NCBI GenBank assembly: GCA_950097015.1
Contig: CATNEN010000038.1
Span: forward strand, 25,519,001-25,583,000
Length of the DNA stretch: 64,000 nt
Source of the DNA: Macrostomum hystrix
Lineage: Eukaryota; Platyhelminthes; Macrostomidae
Direction: 5' to 3'
The translations under genes were made by a program, and so were the position numbers. The notes under the pieces are model-generated. The model saw only the letters and a program-made list of their open reading frames with translations, ran no database searches and had not been told where the DNA came from. Positions 47,701 through 58,049 of the stretch are shown one piece after another. Numbering within the stretch: the first letter of the stretch is position 1; the number at the start of each line of letters is the position of its first letter.

Positions 47701-50700
47701 AAGACACTGAAGGACTGGAAGACACTGAAGGACTGGAAGACACTGAAGCACTGGAAGACACTGAAGGACTGGAAGACACTGAAGGACTGGAAGACACTGA
47801 AGGACTGGAAGACACTGAAGCACTGGAAGACACTGAAGGACTGGAAGACACTGAAGCACTGGAAGACACTGAAGCACTGGAAGACACTGAAGGACTGGAA
47901 GACACTGAAGCACTGGAAGACACTGAAGCACTGGAAGACACTGAAGGACTGGAAGCAGCTGACCCTGAAGTCCAGAATACGTCGCTCACCTGAACTTTAG
48001 TCATCTCGCCGCCTTGCCTAAGCACAGTGTCGGGGTCAAACACTGGCGGCTTAACAGCAGGAACAGCAGCCGCTGAAGCTGATGCGGAAGCATGTCGAGA
48101 CTGAGTCAGCTGCTTCGTTGGCGCTGGAGGTGGCTTTTCAGCAGCAGCAGCAGCAGCAGCTGCAGCTGGTTCAGATGCCTCAGCTCCTGCAGAGCCGTCG
48201 AAGTCGGACAGATTCGGTGGCTCGTCCTCTGTGGGCGTCTCCGGTTTGATCATCTCACCGCCGCGGTAGTCGCCGCGCGCTTGAGCGTGCGGCCCAAACA
48301 CCGGCGGGCGCTTCGGCGGCAGGCTTTGCGATCTGGGCAGCCGGCCGGCACCGCCAGTCGCAGCCGAGGCGGCAGAACTGCGGCTGCGATTTGGGCCAGT
48401 CGCCTGGGCGCCGAGTTTCCTCTCGTAGAAGAGCGTCCGCTGCGATGCGGAGCGGTACATCCGGTGCACTTTGCGATGATGCTCCGAGTGCGAATCCAGC
48501 ATGCTAGTCAGACTGTCACTCGAGAGGCTGTGCAGCGGCACCTGCGAGCACAGAAACAGACAGTTTGGTACATTTTGTTGAACAGCTAGTTGTTCAGTCC
48601 TTGGACAAGACTATCCCAATTTGCTAGTCCATAATTGATAAACCTTAACAGAAAATTTCAGCACTTTCAGCCCTCCCTCGAGACTAAAACGCACCATTTA
48701 ATCATCCCTTCAATATGTACTAAGAATCCCAACAATAATTTTTCAGTAAAATATCAATAACTAACTATTCCACACGAAACCATTTGCTCCAATACCATAA
48801 TCCCGTCTGAAGTGAAAACCTTAGCAGACAAAAAATGTCTCCCCCAAGCGGCAGAGAACCAATGTCCCCCAAGCGGCAGAGAACCAATGTCCCCCAAGCG
48901 GCAGAGAACCAATGTCCCCCAAGCGGCAGAGAACCAATGTCCCCCAAGCGGCAGAGAACCAATGTCCCCCAAGCGGCAGAGAACCAATGTCCCCCAAGCG
49001 GCAGAGAACCAATGTCCCCCAAGCGGCAGAGAACCAATGTCCCCCAAGCGGCAGAGAACCAATATCCCCCAAGCGGCAGAGAACCAATGTCCCCCAAGCG
49101 GCAGAGAACCAATATCCCCCAAGCAGCAGAGAACCAATATCCCCCAAGCAGCAGAGAACCAATGTTGAGAGGAATAGTTTACAGACTGGAGAGGATAATT
49201 AGCTAATTGAGGGGAATAGTTTACTACCTGGCTGCATAAATAAGTTTTTGTCAAGTCGGGTTCTAAAAATCTGCTAACAGTTAAACTTCAGTAAATCTAG
49301 ATTATAAAGTTAATTCATTTCCTAGCTTTTTTTCAAACCTCAGTGCGGAATTATAAAGTTGCTATTAAACTCCCGCTAATCAATCATTCTCACCTTGCAC
49401 TTTGCGCCGGCAGCCTGTGGCGTAGCCTTGGTCTGTCGCCAGACGTTAGGAAACAGGCGCTGGTGCAGCAGCAGATTATTTGGACTCTGAGTCTGCAGGA
49501 AACCGCTGTAGGCCTCCCAGCTATCTGGCGTTGGAAATATCCTTAGCCACCCGCCGCGACGGTGAAATTCCTCCCTGGATCGGCGAATCATGCGCGCCTC
49601 CTCAGCGCTGAGCGGCGGCGCCGCGACCGACGCTGCCGACGCACCGTGGCGCTGCTGCTGCTGCTGCCAGCCTGCGCCCATGCGACTCGCTGATAGGGAG
49701 CGAAGGGAACTGGCTGAGCCTGGCCGACCGTGCTGGGATAATCGACTCCTGATGGTATTATAATGTAGTGCCTGTGTTTCTCAGGTCGTCTGCTCGCCAA
49801 GGACGTTGTGTTTGAGGCCAGTTTGTTTGGCTCGGCCTTGGCCTCGCCCTTTCTCTCCCTCCTCCCCCCGGGCCCTGCTCAGGATGCCCTGTGCCGCCAT
49901 CTGATTGGCTGGGCGCGGGTATTGTCTGTCAACCCTTACCCCAGCCCTGCTTGGCTTTGCCCCTCCCGCCAATCAGCTCTGCGTTGCTTTGCCCGTCCAC
50001 CCGGCCAGCGCATACAACCCTTCCCCTCCCTGCGCGCTGGTGGCTTGACTCTGTGCACGGCCTCCCCTATCTGCCCCCCTTGCTGTCAATATCTGCCCGT
50101 GCCGGGGCAACCGCGCTCGCGCCGGCGAACTTTAAGATTCCATCGGTGAAGACGGTCTCTTACTGCGAAGTCTCAAGTTATTTAATACTCGTACAAATAA
50201 ACGAAATCGAAGTCTACTGTCATCCTGCGTTCCGACCGGTAAGCGCTGCATTTGTGTCTTTCCTTTCGGGGTGCTAGGCCTGTACGGAGTATTGTATATT
50301 ACTTAGTACTGTAACTGTGTGATTTTAGTGATTATTCGTATTATACTTAATAGTACTGTAGGCCGGGGAGCACAAACCGACCACAGTCACTACAATAATA
50401 TTAATAATAAGTTTGCCATGGTGTGCGCTGACGCCAACTCTCACAGGGCCGTCTTTCCGGTGTCGATTAGAGCCTGGTCTAACGTGTTTGCCTCTTGCAC
50501 CAAGGTCCTTGTGCTCGATTCCGATTCCGAGGCAGGGCCAAATTTATTTGAGTGTAAAGTGCCTGACGCTGAGAAAGTCAAGGCAGATGTACACACCTGC
50601 CTGTGTGAGAGTGTGTGCTCAGGAGTCAGCGGAATGGACTGAATTGCCTCCTCGCTGGCTGTTGCTCTAGTGTCTCCAAATGGTGTTCCCATTGCCCGCA

Positions 50701-53700
50701 GCCTTCCTGCAGATACTACAATATTTATTAGTTACTCCCATAGCCCCTGTTGTGTCAGTGCGAGTGAACGTTCTAACAAGCATTGATAACAGCCCTTTAA
50801 GAGATAATTCATCAAGTTTCACCTGGCAGCCGACTGTGGACTATGGACGCCGCCCCTCGAGCCGCCACCAGCGGCTGCGGACCTAGGCGCTCCTCCGTGT
50901 AACTGTCGCAGCATCGGGTCGTGGCACACAAAGCCAACGAGAGACAATAGGTCGCTGAGCATGTGACATTTGATCTTGAAATCCAGAGGCGAATCACAGG
51001 CCAGAGAAGGACTGAGATTCACTTCGAGTAGCCAGGGCCGCAATGCATCATCGATGATGATGTCGAAGCCGTATAGTTCGAAACAGTTTCCTTTGTGCGG
51101 CTGAAACATCTTGCACGCCGTTGCTATGGGCATTTCAACGCTAACAATGGCTTTCACAATCACGTCTTCCAGGCGCATCATCAGCGCCGAAGTGTCATGA
51201 CCCTCCGACTTTAGGTACCTTGGTTCAATTACGGAAAAGGTAATGACTAGCTAGGATAGCCATTAGAGGAGCTACGATAGTCATTAGAGGAGCTACGATA
51301 GTCATTAGAGGGGCTATGATAGTCATTAATGGAGCTACGATAGTCATTAGAGAAGCTACGATAGTCATTAGTGGAGCTACGGTGGTCGTTAGAGGAGCTA
51401 CGGTGGTCATTAATGGAGCTACGATAGTCATTAGAGAAGCTACGATAGTCATTAGTGGAGCTACGATAGCCATTAGAGGAGCTACGGTGGTCATTAGAGG
51501 AGCTACGGTGGTCGTTAGAGGAGCTACGATAGCCATTAGAGGAGCTACGATAGCCATTAGAGGAGCTACGATAGCCATTAGAGGAGCTACGATAGCCACT
51601 AGAGGAGCTACGATAGCCATTAGAGGAGCTACGATAGCCATTAGAGGAGCTACGATAGTCATTAGAGGAGCTACGGTGGTCATTAGAGGAGCTACGGTGG
51701 TCATTAGAGGAGCTACGGTGGTCGTTAGAGGAGCTACGATAGCCATTAGAGGAGCTACGATAGCCATTAGAGGAGCTACGGTGGTCGTTAGAGGAGCTAC
51801 GGTGGTCGTTAGAGGAGCTACGATAGCCATTAGAGGAGCTACGATAGCCATTAGAGGAGCTACGATAGCCATTAGAGGAGCTACGATAGCCACTAGAGGA
51901 GCTACGATAGCCATTAGAGGAGCTACGATAGCCATTAGAGGAGCTACGATAGTCATTAGAGGAGCTACGATAGTCATTAGAGGAGCTACGATAATCATTA
52001 GAGGAGCTACGATAGGCATTAGTGGAGCTACGGTGGTCATTATAGAAGCTACGGTGGTCGTTAGAGGAGCTACGATAGCCATTAAAGGAGCTACGGTGGT
52101 CATTAGAGGAGCTACGGTGGTCGTTAGAGGAGCTACGATAGCCATTAGAGGAGCTACGATAGCCATTAGAGGAGCTAAGGTGGTCATTAGAGGAGCTACG
52201 ATAGTCATAAGAGGGGCTACGATAGGCATTAGAGGAGCTACGATAGTCATTAGAGGGGCTACGATAGTCATTAGAGGAGCTACGATAGTCATTAAAGAAG
52301 CTACGATAGTCATTAGTGTGCTACGGTGGTCGTTAGAGGAGCTACGGTGGTCGTTAGAGGAGCTACGGTGGTCGTTAGAGGAGCTACGGTGGTCGTTAGA
52401 GGAGCTACGGTGGTCATTAGAGGAGCTACGGTGGTCGTTAGAGGAGCTACGATAGTCATTAGAGGAGCTACGGTGGTCATTAGAGGAGCTACGGTGGTCG
52501 TTAGAGGAGCTACGATAGCCATTAGAGGAGCTACGATAGCCATTAGAGGAGCTACGATAGCCATTAGAGGAGCTACGATAGCCATTAGAGGAGCTACGAT
52601 AGCCATTAGAGGAGCTACGGTGGTCATTAGAGGAGCTACGGTGGTCGTTAGAGGAGCTACGATAGCCATTAGAGGAGCTACGATAGCCATTAGAGGAGCT
52701 ACGGTGGTCATTAGAGAAGCTACGGTGGTCGTTAGAGGAGCTACGATAGCCATTAGAGGAGCTACGATAGCCATTAGAGGAGCTACGATAGCCATTAAAG
52801 GAGCTACGACAGTCATTAGAGGAGCTACGATAGCCATTAGAGGAGCTACTGCAGTCGTTAGAGGAGCTACGATAGTGTAAGAGGAGCTACGGCAGTCATT
52901 AGAGGAGCTACGATAGCCATTAGAGGAGCTACGATAGCCATTAGAGGAGCTACGGTGGTCATTAGAGGAGCTACGATAGCCATTAGAGGAGCTACGATAG
53001 CCATTAGAGGAGCTACGATAGCCATTAGAGGAGCTACGATAGCCATTAGAGGAGCTACGATAGCCATTAGAGGAGCTACGATAGCCATTAGAGGAGCTAC
53101 GATAGCCATTAAAGGAGCTACGATAGCCATTAGAGGAGCTACGGTGGTCATTAGAGGAGCTACGATAGCCATTAGAGGAGCTACGGCAGTCGTTAGAGGA
53201 GCTACGATAGTGTAAGAGGAGCTACGGCAGTCATTAGAGGAGCTACGATAGCCATTAGAGGAGCTACGGTGGTCATTAGAGGAGCTACGATAGCCATTAG
53301 AGGAGCTACGATAGCCATTAGAGGAGCTACGATAGCCATTAGAGGAGCTACGATAGCCACTAGAGGAGCTACGATAGCCATTAGAGGAGCTACGATAGCC
53401 ATTAGAGGAGCTACGATAGCCATTAGAGGAGCTACGATAGTCATTAGAGGAGCTACGATAGTCATTAGTGGAGCTACTACGGTGGTCATTATAGAAGCTA
53501 CGGTGGTCGTTAGGGGAGCTACGATAGCCATTAAAGGAGCTACGGTGGTCATTAGAGGAGCTACGGTGGTCGTTAGAGGAGCTACGATAGCCATTAGAGG
53601 AGCTACGATAGCCATTAGAGGAGCTACGGTGGTCATTAGAGGAGCTACGGTGGTCGTTAGAGGAGCTACGATAGCCATTAGAGGAGCTACGATAGCCATT

Positions 53701-56198
53701 AGAGGAGCTACGGTGGTCATTAGAGAAGCTACGGTGGTCGTTAGAGGAGCTACGATAGCCATTAGAGGAGCTACGATAGCCATTAGAGGAGCTACGATAG
53801 CCATTAAAGGAGCTACGACAGTCATTAGAGGAGCTACGATAGCCATTAGAGGAGCTACTGCAGTCGTTAGAGGAGCTACGATAGCCATTAGAGGAGCTAC
53901 GATAGCCATTAGAGGAGCTACGGTGGTCATTAGAGGAGCTACGATAGCCATTAGAGGAGCTACGATAGCCATTAGAGGAGCTACGATAGCCATTAGAGGA
54001 GCTACGATAGCCATTAGAGGAGCTACGATAGCCATTAGAGGAGCTACGATAGCCATTAGAGGAGCTACGATAGCCATTAAAGGAGCTACGATAGCCATTA
54101 GAGGAGCTACGGTGGTCATTAGAGGAGCTACGATAGCCATTAGAGAAGCTACGATAGCCATTAGAGGAGCTACGATAGCCATTAGAGGAGCTACGATAGC
54201 CATTAGAGGAGCTACGATAGTGTAAGAGGAGCTACGGCAGTCATTAGAGGAGCTACGATAGCCATTAGAGGAGCTACGATAGCCATTAGAGGAGCTACGA
54301 TAGCCATTAAAGGAGCTACGATAGCCATTAGAGGAGCTACGGTGGTCATTAGAGGAGCTACGATAGCCATTAGAGAAGCTACGATAGCCATTAGAGGAGC
54401 TACGATAGCCATTAAAGGAGCTACGACAGTCATTAGAGGAGCTACGATAGCCATTAGAGGAGCTACTGCAGTCGTTAGAGGAGCTACGATAGTGTAAGAG
54501 GAGCTACGGCAGTCATTAGAGGAGCTACGATAGCCATTAGAGGAGCTACGATAGCCATTAGAGGAGCTACGGTGGTCGTTAGAGGAGCTACGATAGCCAT
54601 TAGAGGAGCTACGATAGCCATTAGAGGAGCTACGGTGGTCATTAGAGGAGCTACGGTGGTCGTTAGAGGAGCTACGATAGCCATTAGAGGAGCTACGATA
54701 GCCATTAGAGGAGCTACGATAGCCATTAGAGGAGCTACGATAGTGTAAGAGGAGCTACGGCAGTCATTAGAGGAGCTACGATAGCCATTAGAGGAGCTAC
54801 GGTGGTCATTAGAGGAGCTACGATAGCCATTAGAGGAGCTACGATAGCCATTAGAGGAGCTACGATAGCCATTAGAGGAGCTACGATAGCCATTAGAGGA
54901 GCTACGATAGCCATTAAAGGAGCTACGATAGCCATTAGAGGAGCTACGGTGGTCATTAGAGGAGCTACGATAGCCATTAGAGGAGCTACGGTGGTCATTA
55001 GAGGAGCTACGATAGCCATTAGAGGAGCTACGGTGGTCATTAGAGGAGCTACGATAGCCATTAGAGGAGCTACGATAGCCATTAGAGGAGCTACGATAGC
55101 CATTAGAGGAGCTACGGTGGTCATTAGAGGAGCTACGGTGGTCATTAGAGGAGCAAGGATATCACGAGTATATGCAATCTAGATTTTACTCGCAGTACGA
55201 GTATCATTCTGGGAAAGGACAGAAAAATGAAGAAAACGTTTATTAACTCACCTGAGTAGTGCACCAAGAGACCATTTATTGCCATAGTCTTCTACATCAG
55301 CGTCGTCATTTTGAACGTATTCGTGGTTTTTCTTGTTCACGCTGTAGTTAGTGAGGTGCATGCATTGGTTGCGAGTGTACTTCAGAGACGTCTGGTACTT
55401 GACGGTGGCAAATCTAGCCAGGCCCTCTTCGTACATGTAGATTATGAGCGGATCGTATGACGTGACGGCCACGTAGATGCGCAGGTCAAACTTGAAGCCG
55501 TCGACAACAAGCGGATTACCAATGTACTTGCAAACCACAAGCTGATCGTCCAACGGAATTTGATCCGGGTGCGTCACAATGAAAATGCCTCGACCCCGAC
55601 TAGAGGCTATCGGTTTCACAATGAACGGCCCCTTGTCTTTCAAATAGTAGGTGCAGAATTCTTGAAACTCAGCCGGAAATATAAACGTTGGCGGCACAAA
55701 GTCAAAGTGTTTGACACCTTTGAGCTGCTGGAGGCGTTGAACATTTTTATAGAGCCGATCTTTGCGTGTGAGTTCGTAGGATCTTGGAAAATGGTTGACC
55801 TTCTGAAACTCCAATAAGCTTCGCAATACGTAGGGCTTCAGGTGGCTTCCCGTCCACATCAGGTTGAAGTCGGAACTGTTAGGATGAGTCTCGTGGAAAC
55901 CGTGCGACACTAGGATGGTCTTGAGAAGTTTGCAGTCGGTCTTGATGATTTTGAACGCCATGTGATATTTTTCTCCAACGCCGCGAATCTGAGGATCTCG
56001 ACGCTCTACGGCCTGTGGCGAGAAGATGAATATGGGATATTTCTTGTTCGGCCCACACCAAGCAATGCAGGGAGTGTCGGCGTCTTTCACAAACAACGCA
56101 TCCTCCGTGCTGTCACCCGCTTCCTCAGCCTCCTCAGCTTCCTCATCTGGGACCAGCTCGCTTAGCTCCTCGGAGGATTCGTCAGCAGTAACAGACAT
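44758..56198 (-). CDS. TTLL5: tubulin polyglutamylase TTLL5
   Basis: Minus-strand exons: 55252-56198, 50823-51218, 49394-49748, 47990-48541, 47164-47464, 46707-47054 and 44758-45119. Phases agree; 1,086 aa from ATG 56198 to TGA 44758. The TTL catalytic core is complete: [70 protein letters not shown] (about residue 190, ATP-grasp), [31 protein letters not shown] and [10 protein letters not shown] then [14 protein letters not shown] (about 364-392), with the metal-binding Glu and Asn. Downstream regions also match TTLL5: [57 protein letters not shown] and [20 protein letters not shown]. The enzyme adds glutamate chains to tubulin tails in cilia and axonemes. An acidic N-terminus precedes the core. 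Intron 6 is in frame and stop-free. The start could lie a few codons upstream, since the frame remains open. Confidence 0.95.
45152..46692. repeat. 18-bp minisatellite GAGAGTGAGCAATCAGGA filling TTLL5 intron 6
   Basis: About 85 copies of GAGAGTGAGCAATCAGGA with G/T, G/A and GGTAAG variants. The unit is six codons long and five of six frames are open. In the TTLL5 frame it would encode SLSPDC repeats. The array reaches within about 15 bases of the donor and about 35 bases of the acceptor. Confidence 0.95.
47560..47955. repeat. 18-bp minisatellite in TTLL5 intron 4
   Basis: About 22 copies of CACTGGAAGACACTGAAG, alternating CACTGG and GACTGG. Read from exon 4 in frame it would encode [12 protein letters not shown] units until a stop at 47507. 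The strong donor CAG|GTGAGC at 47990 makes it intronic. Confidence 0.92.
48835..49166. repeat. 25-bp minisatellite in TTLL5 intron 3
   Basis: About 13 almost identical copies of a 25-bp unit containing CCCCCAAGCGGCAGAGAACC followed by AATGT. The very low divergence suggests recent expansion. The many open frames across it are artefacts. Confidence 0.93.
49800..50143 (+). promoter_or_regulatory. GC-rich block with CCAAT-type motifs, possible promoter or LTR U3
   Basis: GC- and CpG-rich sequence in TTLL5 intron 2, unlike the AT-rich surroundings. It holds an inverted CCAAT (CTGATTGGCTGG, about 49899) and a direct one (CGCCAATCAGC, about 49968). It ends just before the SL-like sequence on the plus strand. 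It could be the promoter of a nested plus-strand transcription unit, or the U3 region of a solo LTR. No TATA box is obvious. Confidence 0.35.
50144..50187 (+). ncRNA. spliced-leader-like sequence (SL RNA relative or retrocopy)
   Basis: Compared with the SL exon I recall for Macrostomum lignano, 38 of 44 positions match, including an uninterrupted core from AAGACGGTCT through TTACTGCGAAG. The terminal ATG of that SL is not kept here (AATA instead). No clear splice donor follows directly and no Sm site was found, so an intact SL RNA gene is unlikely. It may be a diverged SL gene, a retrocopied trans-spliced transcript, or an SL-like segment inside a retroelement. An AATAAA lies about 10 bases downstream. 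The comparison rests on memory of the published leader. Confidence 0.5.
50340..50735 (+). mobile_element. SINE, second family, near full length
   Basis: tRNA-like head with box A in CTGGTCTAACG and box B TGCTCGATTCC, then GATGTACACACCTGCC, GTGTGCTCAGGAGTCAGCGG and GCTCTAGTGTCTCCAAATG. It lies in TTLL5 intron 2, antisense to the gene, about 150 bp downstream of the SL-like sequence. Confidence 0.72.
51245..55157. repeat. 21-bp minisatellite, 3.9 kb, in TTLL5 intron 1
   Basis: About 186 copies of a 21-bp unit containing GAGGAGCTACGATAGCCATT. Two main variants (GATAGCC and GGTGGTC) alternate in recurring patterns. A 20-bp marker variant (GATAGTGTAAG) occurs at 52875, 53210, 54220, 54492 and 54743. 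The unit is seven codons long and most frames are open; the long open frames are artefacts. Confidence 0.95.
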
Positions 56199-58049
56199 TT
56201 CGACTGGTGGACCTGCAGCACCCAATAGCTGTAGTTTGCTGCAGATTGTTAATTAGATTGCAAACATTTCTCGAATATAATAATAGAAAATGAGTTCATG
56301 TACATTACTTACATTACAGTCAAAGACATATACTTAAGAAAACTTAATCGTACAAGTCTTTAAATTTTCTTCCTAATTAGTAGTGAAACACTTCTTATGA
56401 CTTACATCAAAAGAAAAACCTGAAAGTCTCATCTCAATGACCCTCAATTCTTTTCATAATTTCTATAAAAATCTAGTTAAAACAATCAATTAAAACAGCA
56501 TTCAAATCCAAATCAAACAATCGTTTATTGCAAGATTTAAAGCGTTAAAAGATCCACATGGTGGTTAATGGGGATATATGGAAAGTAAGAACTTTAAATT
56601 GAATTTGTAAAATGAACCTAAAATGTTTGAAAGTCTAGACAAAATAGACAACTAATATCTAATAGCTAATCTAATAGCAAATATCAAATAGACTAATAGC
56701 CTAAAAATAAAATATTTTCTTTGTTATTTGATTCTTTTTACCTTTTTCATATTTTTATCGATAAGAAATATTTAATAAGTATTTTAACAGTCCAAATTAT
56801 TTATAACTTATAGTTTTCTTCAAGAAACTAATTTATAGAAGATGGTGAACTTGAAAACTATGGAATAATCTAAGGTTTTAACAAAAATTGCGTGGAATGG
56901 GCAGCCAATTTACGCGAATGTCCACATTTACTCGTCTAAAAAGGTTTTAACAGAATGATATTTTGAGCTACTGTAGCCTTATGCATAGTGTATGCTATGC
57001 GTAGGTGTATGTGATGCAGTTGTACGATAATTTAATAGTTATTACACTCATAAAGGTAAAATAAAAAAATTACATCTTTGTCCATAACAAAGTTATAAAT
57101 ATATATATAATATTGTAAAAGCTTAGCTGCAGCTTTTGAAAACCAGCAAGGTCGAAAATTGGGTCGTTTCGTAGGCCTTAAATGGTAGCTCGATATTTGC
57201 GTTGCTTTAAAGTGATAGAGTACTATAATAGGACTCTTTTATAAACAAGCGAATGTACTATATGATTACAATTTCTGCAGTTTTATGCGAAAATATAACG
57301 TGGAAAATTCTAGTCTCGATTTCCATAAAAGAACTCTCATTACTGTAACTGAATATTGGTTATGCCATCAAGTTTTACAAGAAGAAAGCGTATTACAGTG
57401 TCTTATTACTATATATCTATTTATAATTCTAACATCTGTGAAATGAAAGCGATAGTTTTGATTTTTGCTCTGTGTTTAAAATAGAATATTTGTTTAAAAT
57501 GTAAAAATTAAAACGCGTAAATTTGAAATTATGTCCTTAAGTCTAAATTCGAAACAAAATAAATAAAACCAGTGTAATTCACTTGAGTAGTTTTTTAGGG
57601 GAAGCGAAACATAAAAGAAATTAAATCGGAAGAAAAATAGAATATTCTAACCGCTATAATAGTAATAGCAGTCTGCTTATCCCAGATAATCATCGTTATA
57701 AATACACAAGTCACGACACTAGCTAGTCTAGCAGCTGTAGCCTGTAGCACTAGCTATCTCTGACTCCCATTCAGATTCGAATCGGACAGCATAGCTAGGC
57801 CTAGACACTTAGCTTTACTAGGGCTACCTGTAAAATTTATTTTTCCGATTGCCAGCTCACAATTTTAACATTTGAAATATCTTTACTCTTAAGTACTCTT
57901 TTTAAAAAGATTATTTAATATTTATTTATTTGCTAGTAATTAGGCTTTGGTTTCGGTCTTGTTCTGTTATATACTAAAGAGCAATATTGCACAATATATA
58001 TATTAATTTAATTGCAATAGACCCTTGCAATAATTTTCTTAATATTCTA
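56199..58049. other. divergent intergenic region between TTLL5 and MIX23
   Basis: AT-rich. No coding exon, repeat array or RNA gene was seen. A likely acceptor (TTTAATTGCAATAG, ending 58020) lies 29 bases before the MIX23 ATG and could be a cis- or trans-splice site for its 5' leader. Confidence 0.4.

Noticed and set aside
51225-55182. Multi-hundred-residue frames of MAIVAPL and RGATIAI type on both strands
   Set aside because: They lie wholly within the 21-bp array in TTLL5 intron 1, are open in most frames, and have no flanking coding sequence.
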